From Burkholderia sp. 4M9327F10 (GTDB lineage Bacteria; Pseudomonadota; Gammaproteobacteria; Burkholderiales; Burkholderiaceae): a DNA stretch of 61,437 nucleotides. This document shows, piece by piece, positions 40,229 to 48,584 of the stretch. Each line of letters starts with the position of its first letter. Positions within the stretch are counted from its first letter, which is position 1. Made by a program: the position numbers and the translations under genes. The stretch lies in the NCBI RefSeq assembly GCF_005503145.1, contig NZ_SCNV01000052.1, positions 1 through 61,437 of the forward strand. Reading direction: 5' to 3'. Under the pieces are notes generated by a model that worked only from the letters and a program-made list of their open reading frames with translations, searched no databases and was not told where the DNA came from.

Positions 40229-40885
40229 ATGGAAAACGTCGGTCCCTTCAAAACACGTCGAGAGGAATACGCCGACGCCACGCGCGAAGCGCTGGTCATC
40301 GCCGCCGGCGAGTTGTTTACGTCGGAGGGGTATCAGCAGGTCGGTATCGAGGCCATCGCCCGCAAGGCACGGGTAACGCGCGGGGCGTTTTATCACCACT
40401 TCGGCGACAAGGCAGAACTGTTCGATGCGCTGGTGGTGTCGCTGCAGACCGCTGCGGCCACGCGTGTGCGGACTGCAGCGGAGGCAGCGCCGAAGCCCAA
40501 GCGCATGAGCGCGGGGATTCGCGCGTTTCTTGAGGTTTGCAGCGAGCCCGCTTACCGGCAGCTGGTGATCGAAGCCGCGCCCGCCGTGCTCGGCGCCGTG
40601 CGTTGCAGGGAGATCGAAGAAGCGCATACTTACGCGCTACTGATTGCGGCACTGACCCAACGCTCGGAGCAGGGCGAAGCGAAGCTGGCAAACCCTTACC
40701 TCGCAGCACGCATGATCGGCCGCATGGTGTGTGAGGCGGCGCTGCTGCTCGAGGATGCGCACGATCCGGAGGCGCTCAAGGCTGAGGCGCTGGCTATCGT
40801 CGAGCAGACCTTGGCCGCGTTGACCGCGGGTAAGCCGCGCTTAAGCCGTGCGCCAGCAGGGCGCAAAAGTTCAGCGACGAAGTAA
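40229..40885 (+). CDS. TetR family transcriptional regulator
   Basis: 218 aa. The N-terminal HTH (about 15-60) contains ALVIAAGELFTSEGYQQVGIEAIARKARVTRGAFYHHFGDKAELFDALV, a textbook TetR domain, followed by a helical ligand-binding domain of unknown specificity. The ATG at 40229 gives the normal N-terminus; a GTG start at 40157 would place coding sequence over the operator dyads. The ribosome-binding site is weak. Probable target: the divergent SnoaL-like gene and its own gene. Confidence 0.9.
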   Translation: MENVGPFKTRREEYADATREALVIAAGELFTSEGYQQVGIEAIARKARVTRGAFYHHFGDKAELFDALVVSLQTAAATRVRTAAEAAPKPKRMSAGIRAFLEVCSEPAYRQLVIEAAPAVLGAVRCREIEEAHTYALLIAALTQRSEQGEAKLANPYLAARMIGRMVCEAALLLEDAHDPEALKAEALAIVEQTLAALTAGKPRLSRAPAGRKSSATK

Positions 40886-41022
40886 CCGGTCCTGGCCGCA
40901 CGGTAGAGTGCCAATCTTGAGCGCCGCGCGGCCAGGTAGCCAGATATTCGGTTCATCAGCGCTTCACACGTCAATCAGAGACTGTGACGGCCCACCTTGC
41001 AACCGAGACTGCGGGAATGCCT

Positions 41023-42525
41023 ATGACCCTTGACTGGACGAGTATCCGGACCGGCGACGCCGATGCACTGCACGGCAAAATTGTCGATCTATGCGGCTGG
41101 ATGATCCCGCTCGATCCCACAGCGGATCAAGCCGATTACTTTCTGCTGGCAGCGGACGCCCCTTGCTGCGGCGGTTGTCTGCCGCGTGATCCGTTGTCGT
41201 CCATCGAGGTTTTTGCTGCCGCGCCCTGCGCGCCGCAAGAGCAGGCCGTCACCTTCAGAGGGCGCCTCGAGCGCCTGACCGACGACCCTGCCGGCTGGCG
41301 CTATCAGCTAATCGACGCGCGTGCGCTCGACCTGGACGTGCAGAGCGCTCCGCGCAGCGCCAGCCGCCGTGCGTTTCTCGCGTCCGGCGCCGCGCTGGGT
41401 CTCGCGGCTTGCGCGCCCGGACGCTTTGCCAGTTATACCGAGAAGCAGGACGCCGGAGCAACGACGGCAAGCGCAGCATCAAGCACTCAGCCCGCCGACG
41501 GCCAGGCATCGGCGGCTGCAACGTCGGACGGCACACCGGCCTGGCGCACCGCCGACACGCTGACCATCGACATGCACAGCCACGCCGGGCGCGTGACCGT
41601 TTCGCGCGATCCTGCGCTCGGCGCAAATCGCCCCTTCCTCCCGCTCGCAGCGCCGATGCAAGCAGGCGGCATGAACGTCATCTGCCTCGCCATCGTCACC
41701 GACACTACCGTCACCCACGTGACGGCAGACAGGAAGCGCATCGAGGCCTGGCGCACTCCTGAGGATGGCGAACTATATGCCCTGGGGCAGGCCGAGTTCA
41801 AGCGCGCGCATGAGCTGATTGAACGCGAGCAGATGCAGGTGGTGACGAACATGGCGTCGCTCGCCACGAACAGCAAAGCAGGCCCCTGCGTGATCATCGC
41901 CTCCGAAGGAGCGGATTTTCTGGAAGGCCGGCTCGATCGCGTCGACGAAGCGTATACGCAGCATCAATTGCGTCATCTGCAGCTCACCCATTACCGCGTC
42001 AACGAACTCGGCGACATCCAGACCGAGCCGCCCGTGCATGGCGGCCTCACCGACTTCGGCGCGGACGTGGTGCGGCGCTGCAATCAGTTGGGGATCGTCG
42101 TGGACGTTGCGCATGGCACTTACGACCTGGTCAAGCGCGCCGCCGACACGACAACCAAGCCGCTGATCCTCTCGCATACGGCACTATCGGCACATCCAAA
42201 GGAACGCAGCCGGCTCATTACAGCGGAGCACGCACGCGTAATCGCCGATACAGGCGGTGTAATCGGTGTCTGGCCGAGTTCGGGAACGTACCGCGATTTA
42301 CAGGGGATGGCGGACGGCATGCGACGCATGGCCGACGTGGTGGGTGTCGAGCATGTGGGGCTAGGCTCGGACATGCTCGGCTTCATCTCGCCGCCGGTAT
42401 TCCGCAGCTACGAGCAATTGCCGGCGTTGGCCGACGCGCTGCTCACCGCGGGCTTCAGCAACGAAGAAGTGGGGATGGTTCTGGGCGGCAACTACCGCAG
42501 GGTGTTTGCGGCTTCCGTGGGCTGA
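41023..42525 (+). CDS. M19-type dipeptidase with N-terminal DUF3299-like domain and internal Tat/lipoprotein-like signal
   Basis: 500 aa in three parts. Residues 1-105 form a small beta-rich domain (GKIVDLCGWMIPLD, FLLAADAPCCGGCLPRDPLSSIEVF) resembling DUF3299. Residues 107-131 look like a Tat lipoprotein signal: SRRAFLASGAALGLAAC (Arg115-Arg116, lipobox Cys130). After an Ala/Thr/Ser linker, residues 180-500 match the renal-dipeptidase (peptidase M19) family, with the metal-binding DMHSH (His185, His187), a central glutamate in IIASEGADFLEG, and ILSHTALSAH. It would hydrolyse dipeptides or related amides. The ATG at 41023 has GGGA upstream; an in-frame GTG at 41338 would start the protein exactly before the signal. 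No neighbour gives context. Confidence 0.8.
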   Translation: MTLDWTSIRTGDADALHGKIVDLCGWMIPLDPTADQADYFLLAADAPCCGGCLPRDPLSSIEVFAAAPCAPQEQAVTFRGRLERLTDDPAGWRYQLIDARALDLDVQSAPRSASRRAFLASGAALGLAACAPGRFASYTEKQDAGATTASAASSTQPADGQASAAATSDGTPAWRTADTLTIDMHSHAGRVTVSRDPALGANRPFLPLAAPMQAGGMNVICLAIVTDTTVTHVTADRKRIEAWRTPEDGELYALGQAEFKRAHELIEREQMQVVTNMASLATNSKAGPCVIIASEGADFLEGRLDRVDEAYTQHQLRHLQLTHYRVNELGDIQTEPPVHGGLTDFGADVVRRCNQLGIVVDVAHGTYDLVKRAADTTTKPLILSHTALSAHPKERSRLITAEHARVIADTGGVIGVWPSSGTYRDLQGMADGMRRMADVVGVEHVGLGSDMLGFISPPVFRSYEQLPALADALLTAGFSNEEVGMVLGGNYRRVFAASVG

Positions 42526-42536
42526 GGAGGCAACGA

Positions 42537-42608
42537 ATGGAGCGAACGGAACGAACCGAACGAACCGAGCGATTGGCCAGCAGCAAAGGCGGCGAAACGG
42601 CGCGTTAG
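42537..42608 (+). CDS. Micro-ORF encoding an ERT-repeat peptide
   Basis: 23 codons: MERTERTERTERLASSKGGE followed by TAR. An unusually strong GAGGAGG ribosome-binding site lies 7 bases upstream of the ATG, starting at the dipeptidase stop codon, so it would be co-transcribed with that gene. The DNA is a short CGAAC/CGAACC repeat. Could be a real micro-protein, a leader, or simple repeat DNA that happens to be open; no family is known to me. Confidence 0.3.
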   Translation: MERTERTERTERLASSKGGETAR

Positions 42609-42622
42609 CGCAACGCCCGCCG

Positions 42623-43345
42623 TTACCGTCCAGCGGCCCACAACAGCGAGAGTCCCGACGACAGCATCAAACCGTCGACCACCAGTTTGAAAGTGCGCGG
42701 GCTCATGCGCAGCACCACATAGCGTGCGGCAAACGAGCCCGCCATCAGCGCCGAGCCGGTAATCAGGCCATCCAGCACCACATGCAGCGGCAACGCGCCA
42801 AAGTGCCTGAATACCGCCACCTTGGTGCCGTAGACCGCCAGCGAGCCGGCTGCTTCCGTTGCCAGGAAGGCGCCTTTCACTAGGCCATACGACATGAAAA
42901 CCGGCACGGTGATCGGGCCGGTCGAAACGACGATGCCGGTCAGGAACCCGACCACGCCGCCGATCAGCGCCAGATGCAACAGCGAGAACTGGATGGAGCG
43001 GCGCGCGAGCCAACGGCGGGTCGGCACCATCGCAAGGAAGAAGAGGCCCAGGGCCAGTTCAACGGCATGAGGCGGCAGGGCCAGCAGCGTCCGCACGCCC
43101 AGCGCAGCACCGGGTACCGCGGTCGAGCAGTACGCCGCACAGGCCCGCCAGTCGATTTCGCGCCACCACGCCAGGATCTTGCCGAGATTGCCCATGATCG
43201 CGGCGATCGCCATGATCGGCACGGCCTGCTGCGGGCCGAACAGCATAACGAGCACGGGCATCAGCATCATCGACGAGCCTGTGCCGATCACGCCGCTTAG
43301 CATGCCCGCCAACAGCCCTACGCACAGTACAAGCAGATAACCCAT
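42623..43345 (-). CDS. Sulfite exporter TauE/SafE family membrane protein
   Basis: 240 aa with 7-8 hydrophobic segments. The family pattern GLLAGMLSGVIGTGSSMMLMPVLVMLFGPQQAVPIMAIAAIMGN at the N-terminus and GVVGFLTGIVVSTGPITVPVF in the second half are the two inverted repeats of TauE/SafE (DUF81) proteins. It probably exports an organic or inorganic sulfur anion; the substrate is unknown. It is monocistronic on the minus strand and converges with the dipeptidase gene. Confidence 0.88.
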   Translation of the reverse strand: MGYLLVLCVGLLAGMLSGVIGTGSSMMLMPVLVMLFGPQQAVPIMAIAAIMGNLGKILAWWREIDWRACAAYCSTAVPGAALGVRTLLALPPHAVELALGLFFLAMVPTRRWLARRSIQFSLLHLALIGGVVGFLTGIVVSTGPITVPVFMSYGLVKGAFLATEAAGSLAVYGTKVAVFRHFGALPLHVVLDGLITGSALMAGSFAARYVVLRMSPRTFKLVVDGLMLSSGLSLLWAAGR

Positions 43346-43451
43346 GTCGCCCCCAGACGGTGTAGGGCGACAATTTTAACCGGAAGGTGCGATCTCGTGA
43401 AAATCTGCGCGCAGGCGCGGCACGCGGGCCATGCGCTTGCTTGCGCGCCGC

Positions 43452-44825
43452 TCAACCGCCCTCGTCATCGAAGCGCTTCGGATACACGCGCACCAGCAGA
43501 ATGCGCGGCCCCTTCATCTTCTTCACCACAATATCGAAGCGATCGAACTCGACACGCTTGCCTTCGGTCGGCAGGTCGTTGAGCGCCTGAATCACGAGGC
43601 CGCCCACCGATTCGGCGCGGCCTTCGTCAATGTCGATCCCCAGTGCCCGCTCCAGCGACACCACCGGCAAGCTGCCCTTGCCCATCAGCGTGCCGTCGTC
43701 CATCCGGGTCCAGTCGGCGTCGCCCTGGCGGAACTCGTCGTGAATCTGCCCGACCAGCGCGCCGAGCAGATTGTCGAGCGTCAGAAAGCCGATCGGCGCC
43801 GCGTTCTTATGACCCACCAGCGCCATATGCGGCGCGCCCTTGCGAAAGCGCCGGAACAGTTCGAGCGCCGGCATATCGGGCTTCACGTACTGAACCGGCC
43901 GGACGTACTTCGACAGATCGTCGAGCGTGCTGCCCGCGTGACGCGCCAGCAGCAGGTCCTTCAAGTGAATCATGCCGGCCACGCGCTCGCCCGAGCCGTC
44001 CTCAAACAGCGGATAGCGGCTGAAGCGGTGCCGCGCCACCACCTGCATGTTCTCGCGCAAGGGCAGGTCGCGCCGCAGCCCCACCATTTCGTAGGCCGGC
44101 CGCATCAGATCAGAGACGGTCATGCGCGAGAAATCGAGCGAATGCGCAATGGTGTTCCATTCGTCCTGGCTATAGGCACCCCCGGCGCCTTCGGCCGCAC
44201 TCATCCCGCTTGCCACGTTGGCATGGCGGCCACGCAGGATCAGCTTCAGTTCTTCGGTGGAGTAATGCGCCTCACCGCCATGGTCCGCCGTCAGGCCCGC
44301 CAGACGCAGTACCGCGTTCGCGCTGGTGTTGAGCACCCAGATCGCCGGATACATGGCCCAGTAAAAGCCATAGAGCGGCGTGGCGGCCCACAGCGAAACC
44401 TTCTCGGACTGGCGGATAGCCAGCGACTTCGGCGCCAGTTCGCCCACCACGATATGCAGGAACGAGATGCACGAAAACGCGAAGAACAGCGAGATGCCGT
44501 GGATCAGATTCTCCGATTCGATTCCGAGCACGCGGAATACCGGCGTCAACAGGTCCGCGAAGGCCGGCTCGCCAATCCAGCCAAGGCCCAGCGATGCGAG
44601 CGTGATGCCGAGCTGACACGCCGAGAGATACGCGTCGAGATGCCCGTGCACTTTCGCCAGCAGCTTGCCGCGCACACCGTGCTGCGCGGCCAGGCTCTGC
44701 ACGCGCGTCTGCCGCAGCTTCACGAGGCCGAATTCGGCCGCAACAAAGAACCCGTTGAGCGCAACGAGCAACAACGCACCAATAAGGGCGACGACCTGAA
44801 TCAAGAGAATGGGCTCCGGCAACAA
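43452..44825 (-). CDS. HlyC/CorC family transporter (CNNM domain plus CBS pair)
   Basis: 457 aa. The N-terminal CNNM/DUF21 membrane domain (about 5-195, four hydrophobic helices) is followed by a CBS-domain pair (about 215-345) and a C-terminal CorC_HlyC domain (about 365-450). Such proteins are implicated in magnesium/cobalt efflux or homeostasis; the older haemolysin label is misleading. The FDRFDIVVKKMKGPRILLVRV segment near the C-terminus is typical. The hydrophobic start MLPEPILLIQVVALIGALLLVALNGFFVAAEFGLVKL supports ATG at 44825. Confidence 0.9.
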   Translation of the reverse strand: MLPEPILLIQVVALIGALLLVALNGFFVAAEFGLVKLRQTRVQSLAAQHGVRGKLLAKVHGHLDAYLSACQLGITLASLGLGWIGEPAFADLLTPVFRVLGIESENLIHGISLFFAFSCISFLHIVVGELAPKSLAIRQSEKVSLWAATPLYGFYWAMYPAIWVLNTSANAVLRLAGLTADHGGEAHYSTEELKLILRGRHANVASGMSAAEGAGGAYSQDEWNTIAHSLDFSRMTVSDLMRPAYEMVGLRRDLPLRENMQVVARHRFSRYPLFEDGSGERVAGMIHLKDLLLARHAGSTLDDLSKYVRPVQYVKPDMPALELFRRFRKGAPHMALVGHKNAAPIGFLTLDNLLGALVGQIHDEFRQGDADWTRMDDGTLMGKGSLPVVSLERALGIDIDEGRAESVGGLVIQALNDLPTEGKRVEFDRFDIVVKKMKGPRILLVRVYPKRFDDEGG

Positions 44826-44916
44826 AAGTTGTCAGTATAGAGTCGAAAGCAAAGTGAAAGTTTTTGACGGACAATGAAATGGCGCTACCGCGCGGCACAT
44901 TGCCCACCCGCGCCGT

Positions 44917-45732
44917 TCAGGGCGCGACGAGCGGGATATGCAGTGCAAGCGTTGCTGGCTGACCCTCGGGCATTTCACTCTGTTCGAAGGTGCCGCCATG
45001 AGCTTCGGCCACGCGCTTGCACAGCGCCAGCACCCACGCAATCCGGCCCGCTTCGCGCGGCGCGCGCGCCTGACTGCGTGCGAACGGTTCGAGCAGGTGC
45101 GGCACGGACGGATCGTCGAGCGCGGCAGGGACGGCATTGAAGGTGACAACTGCGTGCCATGCTTTGGCGTCGACGCTCGAGGCGAGCGTGACCTTCGCTG
45201 CGTCTGCGCTCGCTTCGACCGCAAACGTGAGCATCAACCATAGCGCCGCCGCGAGACGCTCGCGGTCGCCGCCGAACTGCTCGGTGGACAACCCCGACTC
45301 GAATGCCACCGAAACGCCGCGCGCCCTCGCGAGTCCCGAACGCACTTCGTCAACCGAATCCGAGAACAAAGCCTGCAACGCAAACGGCTCGCGCACGAGC
45401 GCGAGGGTGCGGGTACCGGCACGGGTCGAATCGACAAGTGTCTCCAGCAGCTTGACCTGTTGATCCACACCGCTACGGATGCCGCCGATGGCGCGCTGCG
45501 CGGCGGGGTCGTTGGCGTCGAGCTTGCGCTCGAGCACGTATGCCCAGCTATGGATCGCATTCAGCGGACCGCGCAAGTCGTGCGATACGAGCGACAAAAC
45601 GTGATCGCGCATGAACAGCGCAGCCTCCGCGCACAGATGCGCGGTGCGTTCGGTTCGCTCGGCGCGTTCGGACATGGAGGCACCGGAAGCGACCTGCTGG
45701 CCGCTGCCGGCTCCGGTGGAAGACGATGTCAC
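44917..45732 (-). CDS. Degenerate sensor histidine kinase-like protein
   Basis: 271 aa, soluble. The HisKA domain is well preserved, with the H-box LSLVSHDLRGPLNAIHSW (His51). The ATPase half is eroded: the N-box asparagine is replaced (LMLTFAVEAS), the DxGxG box reads FNAVPAALDD, and the GxGxG box reads GRIAWVLALCKRVAEAHGG. It is therefore unlikely to bind ATP in the usual way and may act as a phosphoryl acceptor, phosphatase or HisKA-dimerisation partner. There is no sensor domain and no response regulator nearby. The GTG at 45732 has AGAGGG upstream; an ATG at 45675 is in frame. Confidence 0.75.
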   Translation of the reverse strand: MTSSSTGAGSGQQVASGASMSERAERTERTAHLCAEAALFMRDHVLSLVSHDLRGPLNAIHSWAYVLERKLDANDPAAQRAIGGIRSGVDQQVKLLETLVDSTRAGTRTLALVREPFALQALFSDSVDEVRSGLARARGVSVAFESGLSTEQFGGDRERLAAALWLMLTFAVEASADAAKVTLASSVDAKAWHAVVTFNAVPAALDDPSVPHLLEPFARSQARAPREAGRIAWVLALCKRVAEAHGGTFEQSEMPEGQPATLALHIPLVAP

Positions 45733-45777
45733 GATCTGGGCCCTCTCAGGCGGTGCATGGAAATAAACGGAACTGTC

Positions 45778-45805
45778 ATTATAGGCACGCTCTCTCGCGA
45801 GTCAG
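45778..45805 (-). promoter_or_regulatory. Promoter of the histidine kinase-like gene
   Basis: Minus strand: -35 CTGACT (45805-45800), 16 bases, perfect -10 TATAAT (45783-45778), giving a leader of about 40 bases before the GTG start at 45732. Confidence 0.55.
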
Positions 45806-45902
45806 GACGCAGGTTCGCCGTCCGTGCGCGATACCGCCTGGCTCGCGCGCCGGAAGGCCCGGCAGAACCCAGGTGTTCTGGGCGATGCCGCCTCAACACG
45901 CC

Positions 45903-45908
45903 TACAAT
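45903..45908 (+). promoter_or_regulatory. Likely -10 element of the FKBP gene
   Basis: TACAAT 34 bases upstream of the FKBP start; no good -35 is seen. A dyad CAGAAC (45863-45868) / GTTCTG (45875-45880) lies just upstream and could be a regulatory site. Confidence 0.35.
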
Positions 45909-45942
45909 GTCGGTTTTTACGACCTGTCTCAAGGAGCAACCC

Positions 45943-46284
45943 ATGTCGACCGTGACTACCGAATCCGGCCTCAAATACGAAGACCTGACCGAAGGCACCG
46001 GCGCCGAAGCGAAAGCCGGTCAAACCGTCAGCGTCCACTACACCGGCTGGCTGACCGACGGCCAGAAGTTCGACTCCAGCAAGGACCGTAACGATCCGTT
46101 CGCGTTCGTACTGGGCGGCGGTATGGTGATCAAGGGCTGGGACGAAGGCGTACAGGGCATGAAGGTGGGCGGCGTGCGCAAGCTGACGATTCCGCCGCAA
46201 CTCGGCTACGGCGTGCGCGGTGCAGGCGGCGTGATTCCGCCGAATGCGACGCTGGTGTTCGAAGTCGAACTGCTCGACGTCTAA
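45943..46284 (+). CDS. FKBP-type peptidyl-prolyl cis-trans isomerase
   Basis: 113 aa single-domain FKBP. It has the full fold with GQTVSVHYTGWLTDGQKFDSSKDRNDPFAFVLGGGMVIKGWDEGVQGMKVGGVRKLTIPPQLGYG, including the aromatic residues lining the active site. No signal peptide, so cytoplasmic; it catalyses prolyl isomerisation in protein folding. The ATG at 45943 has AAGGAG upstream, settling the start against a much longer open frame. The AraC gene follows after 16 bases. Confidence 0.95.
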   Translation: MSTVTTESGLKYEDLTEGTGAEAKAGQTVSVHYTGWLTDGQKFDSSKDRNDPFAFVLGGGMVIKGWDEGVQGMKVGGVRKLTIPPQLGYGVRGAGGVIPPNATLVFEVELLDV

Positions 46285-46300
46285 GTTTGTAAGGTTGCAG

Positions 46301-47092
46301 ATGAGCCACGCGGCCCTCACCGCCCCCTGCGTTTCGTTGCGCCGTTATGGCGCAGTCGAAGCGTCGGACGTGCACGACTTTCATCAGGTCGTGCTGGGGC
46401 TCGACGGCGCCATGGTGATGACCGTGGACGGAATCGGTCAGCAGATCGATTCCGGTTCAGCGTGGCTGATTCCCGCCGGCGCGCAGCATGACTATGCGGG
46501 CGTCGGCGAAAACCGTCAGTTGGTGCTCGATTTGCCTGCCGCGTCGCTGGCGGTGCCGGAACGTTTATTCGAGCGGGCGCGGGCGGTAACGGTGGATGCA
46601 TCGCTGACGCAGCTTGTGCATCGCATCGCCGCCCATGCGACGGGTGGCATACAGACCGCGGACGACCTCAGCAAGCGGCGCTTTCACTGGGATGCCGCCG
46701 CGCGTCTGTGCGCGGCCATGCTGGAGGATGCCGGTACGACGCAATCCGCGCGCTTCGATGGGGCGCCCGGCGCCGGTCTCGACTTCGCGCGTATCGACCG
46801 CTGGCTGCGCGCGCATTTGTCGGAACCGCTGCGCATTGCCGATCTTGCCGCGCATTGCGGCTTCGGCATGCGGCGTTTTCATCAGTTGTTCATTGAAGCG
46901 TTCGGTGAGACGCCGCATCGCTATCTGCAGCGTCTACGGCTCGATATTTCCATCACGTTGCTCGCCGATCCGCGGCGCTCGCTGACCGAGATTGCGCTTG
47001 AAGTGGGCTTCGGCGATCAGAGCGCCTATACGCACGCCTTTACGCGGCGTTTCGGCCTCGCGCCGGGCCAATGGCGCGCAGTGCGCCACTGA
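46301..47092 (+). CDS. AraC family transcriptional regulator
   Basis: 263 aa. An N-terminal cupin-like sensory domain (about 10-120, DFHQVVLGLDGAMVMTVDG, WLIPAGAQHDYAG) is followed by a C-terminal double HTH (about 165-260, IADLAAHCGFGMRRFHQLFIEAFGETPHRYLQRLRLD and LTEIALEVGFGDQSAYTHAFTRRFGLAPGQWR). Effector and target are unknown. It starts 16 bases after the FKBP stop, so the two may be co-transcribed; its ATG at 46301 has AAGG upstream. It converges with metZ. Confidence 0.9.
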   Translation: MSHAALTAPCVSLRRYGAVEASDVHDFHQVVLGLDGAMVMTVDGIGQQIDSGSAWLIPAGAQHDYAGVGENRQLVLDLPAASLAVPERLFERARAVTVDASLTQLVHRIAAHATGGIQTADDLSKRRFHWDAAARLCAAMLEDAGTTQSARFDGAPGAGLDFARIDRWLRAHLSEPLRIADLAAHCGFGMRRFHQLFIEAFGETPHRYLQRLRLDISITLLADPRRSLTEIALEVGFGDQSAYTHAFTRRFGLAPGQWRAVRH

Positions 47093-47134
47093 CCCGATTG
47101 CGACTTGGGCGGCCGCTTAGGGCTTAGCCAAGAA

Positions 47135-48325
47135 TTAACCCGCCAGACCGCGCGCCAGATCATTGCGGATATCGCCCGCATTCTCCAGCCCAACCGCCAG
47201 ACGAATCAGCCCTTCCGTGATGCCCGCCGCGGCGCGCGCTTCCGGCGTAATGCGGCCGTGCGTGGTGGTGGCCGGATGAGTGATCGTGGTACGCGTATCA
47301 CCGAGGTTCCCGGTGATCGAGCAGATCTTCGTGCTATCGATCACACGCCATGCGTTCGCGCGTTGCGCTTCAGGTGTGTCGCCCTTCAGCTCGAACGAGA
47401 CAATCGCGCCGCCCGCTTTCTGCTGACGTTTCGCAATCTCGTACTGCGGGTGCGACTCCAGGCCCGGATAAAACACACGATTCACAGCGGGATGCGCTTC
47501 CAGCCAGCGAGCGATTTCCAGCGCGTTGTCCGACTGCTTTTCGACCCGCAGCGATAACGTTTCCATGCCCTTGAGCAGCACCCAGGCATTGAACGCGGAC
47601 AAGGTCGGCCCGGCGCTGCGCACGAACGGAAACACCTTCTCCATAATGAACTGCTTCGAGCCGACCAGCGCCCCGCCCAGCACACGGCCCTGGCCGTCGA
47701 GGAACTTGGTGGCCGAGTGCATGACGACATCCGCGCCGAGTTTCAGCGGCTGTTGCAGCGCCGGGCTGCAGAAACAGTTGTCGACCACGAACAGTGCATT
47801 CGATGCCTTCGCAATCTTGCCGATCGCCTCGATATCCGCGATTTCGGTCAACGGATTCGACGGCGTTTCGAGGAAGAACATCTTTGTCTCGGGCCGCACG
47901 GCGTTTTTCCAGGCATCCAGATTGGTCGGATCGACAAACGTGGTCGTAATGCCGAACTTGCTGAAGATCTGCGAGAACATGCCGAGCGTCGAACCGAACA
48001 GACTCTGCGAGCTCACGAGGTGATCGCCCGCCTGCAGTGCCGACATCACCACCGACATGATCGCGCTCATGCCCGAGGCCGTCGCCATGCATGCCTCACC
48101 GCCTTCGAGCGCGGCCAGACGGTCCTGGAACATCGTGACAGTCGGGTTCGTGAAGCGCGAGTACGTGTAATAGTCTTCGGAATTCTTGAAGCGCTCGGCG
48201 GCGTCGGCGGCGCTTGCAAACACAAAGCTCGACGTCAGGAAGATCGCTTCCGAATGCTCGTTGAAGTCGCTGCGCAGCGTGCCCGAGCGGACCGCGAGGG
48301 TGTCGAAGTTCAGGGAGTCGTCCAT
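47135..48325 (-). CDS. metZ: O-succinylhomoserine sulfhydrylase MetZ
   Basis: 396 aa PLP-dependent Cys/Met-metabolism enzyme that makes homocysteine from O-succinylhomoserine and sulfide. The PLP lysine is Lys207 in HSATKFLDGQG; YYTYSRFTNPTVTMFQDRLAALEG and ETPSNPLTEIADI are typical. The ATG at 48325 gives the standard N-terminus MDDSLNFDTLAVRSG; upstream in-frame codons extend it without homology. The gene has a long leader carrying a SAM-II-like aptamer and a terminator, so it is likely shut off when methionine/SAM is high. Its neighbour purF is upstream on the same strand, as in other Burkholderiaceae. Confidence 0.93.
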   Translation of the reverse strand: MDDSLNFDTLAVRSGTLRSDFNEHSEAIFLTSSFVFASAADAAERFKNSEDYYTYSRFTNPTVTMFQDRLAALEGGEACMATASGMSAIMSVVMSALQAGDHLVSSQSLFGSTLGMFSQIFSKFGITTTFVDPTNLDAWKNAVRPETKMFFLETPSNPLTEIADIEAIGKIAKASNALFVVDNCFCSPALQQPLKLGADVVMHSATKFLDGQGRVLGGALVGSKQFIMEKVFPFVRSAGPTLSAFNAWVLLKGMETLSLRVEKQSDNALEIARWLEAHPAVNRVFYPGLESHPQYEIAKRQQKAGGAIVSFELKGDTPEAQRANAWRVIDSTKICSITGNLGDTRTTITHPATTTHGRITPEARAAAGITEGLIRLAVGLENAGDIRNDLARGLAG

Positions 48326-48433
48326 GTTGGTTCTAGTTCCATTTTCCACGTGTGTCACGTGTTGCACGTTTTCCAGACCGGCGCAAAGCGCTCGAGGTTC
48401 GCCGTCAGGCTGAACATCGAACGCGCCGGCAAC

Positions 48434-48469
48434 AAAAAAGCCCGCTTTGCGTCGGCATAAGCGGGCTTC
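48434..48469 (-). terminator. Intrinsic terminator in the metZ leader
   Basis: Minus strand: AAGCCCGCTT (48468-48459) pairs with AAGCGGGCTT (48447... around 48438) and is followed by a T6 run (48439-48434). A strong GC stem plus T run is a classic Rho-independent terminator. It sits between the aptamer and the metZ start, so it may be the riboswitch expression platform, the purF terminator, or both. Confidence 0.8.
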
Positions 48470-48515
48470 ATGTGCGGGGGAAAGCTGGAGCGGCGGCGGA
48501 CAGTTACGACATTTC

Positions 48516-48584
48516 CACCGTTCGCTTTAGCTGTTTTGGGTTGCCCCGCGTCCGCAAGCTGAGATCAAATCGACGCAAGCCATC
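48516..48584 (-). promoter_or_regulatory. SAM-II-like riboswitch upstream of metZ
   Basis: Read on the minus strand, the region shows the conserved blocks of the SAM-II (SAM-alpha) aptamer in order: P1 5' arm GCGUC (48576-48572), GAUUUG, GCUUGC, P1 3' arm GACGC (48552-48548), then AAAACAGCUAAAGC, matching the 3' conserved AAA...GCUAAA pseudoknot strand. The regulated gene, metZ, is a standard SAM-II target. SAM binding should reduce metZ expression. Recognition is by eye; no covariance model was run. Confidence 0.7.
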
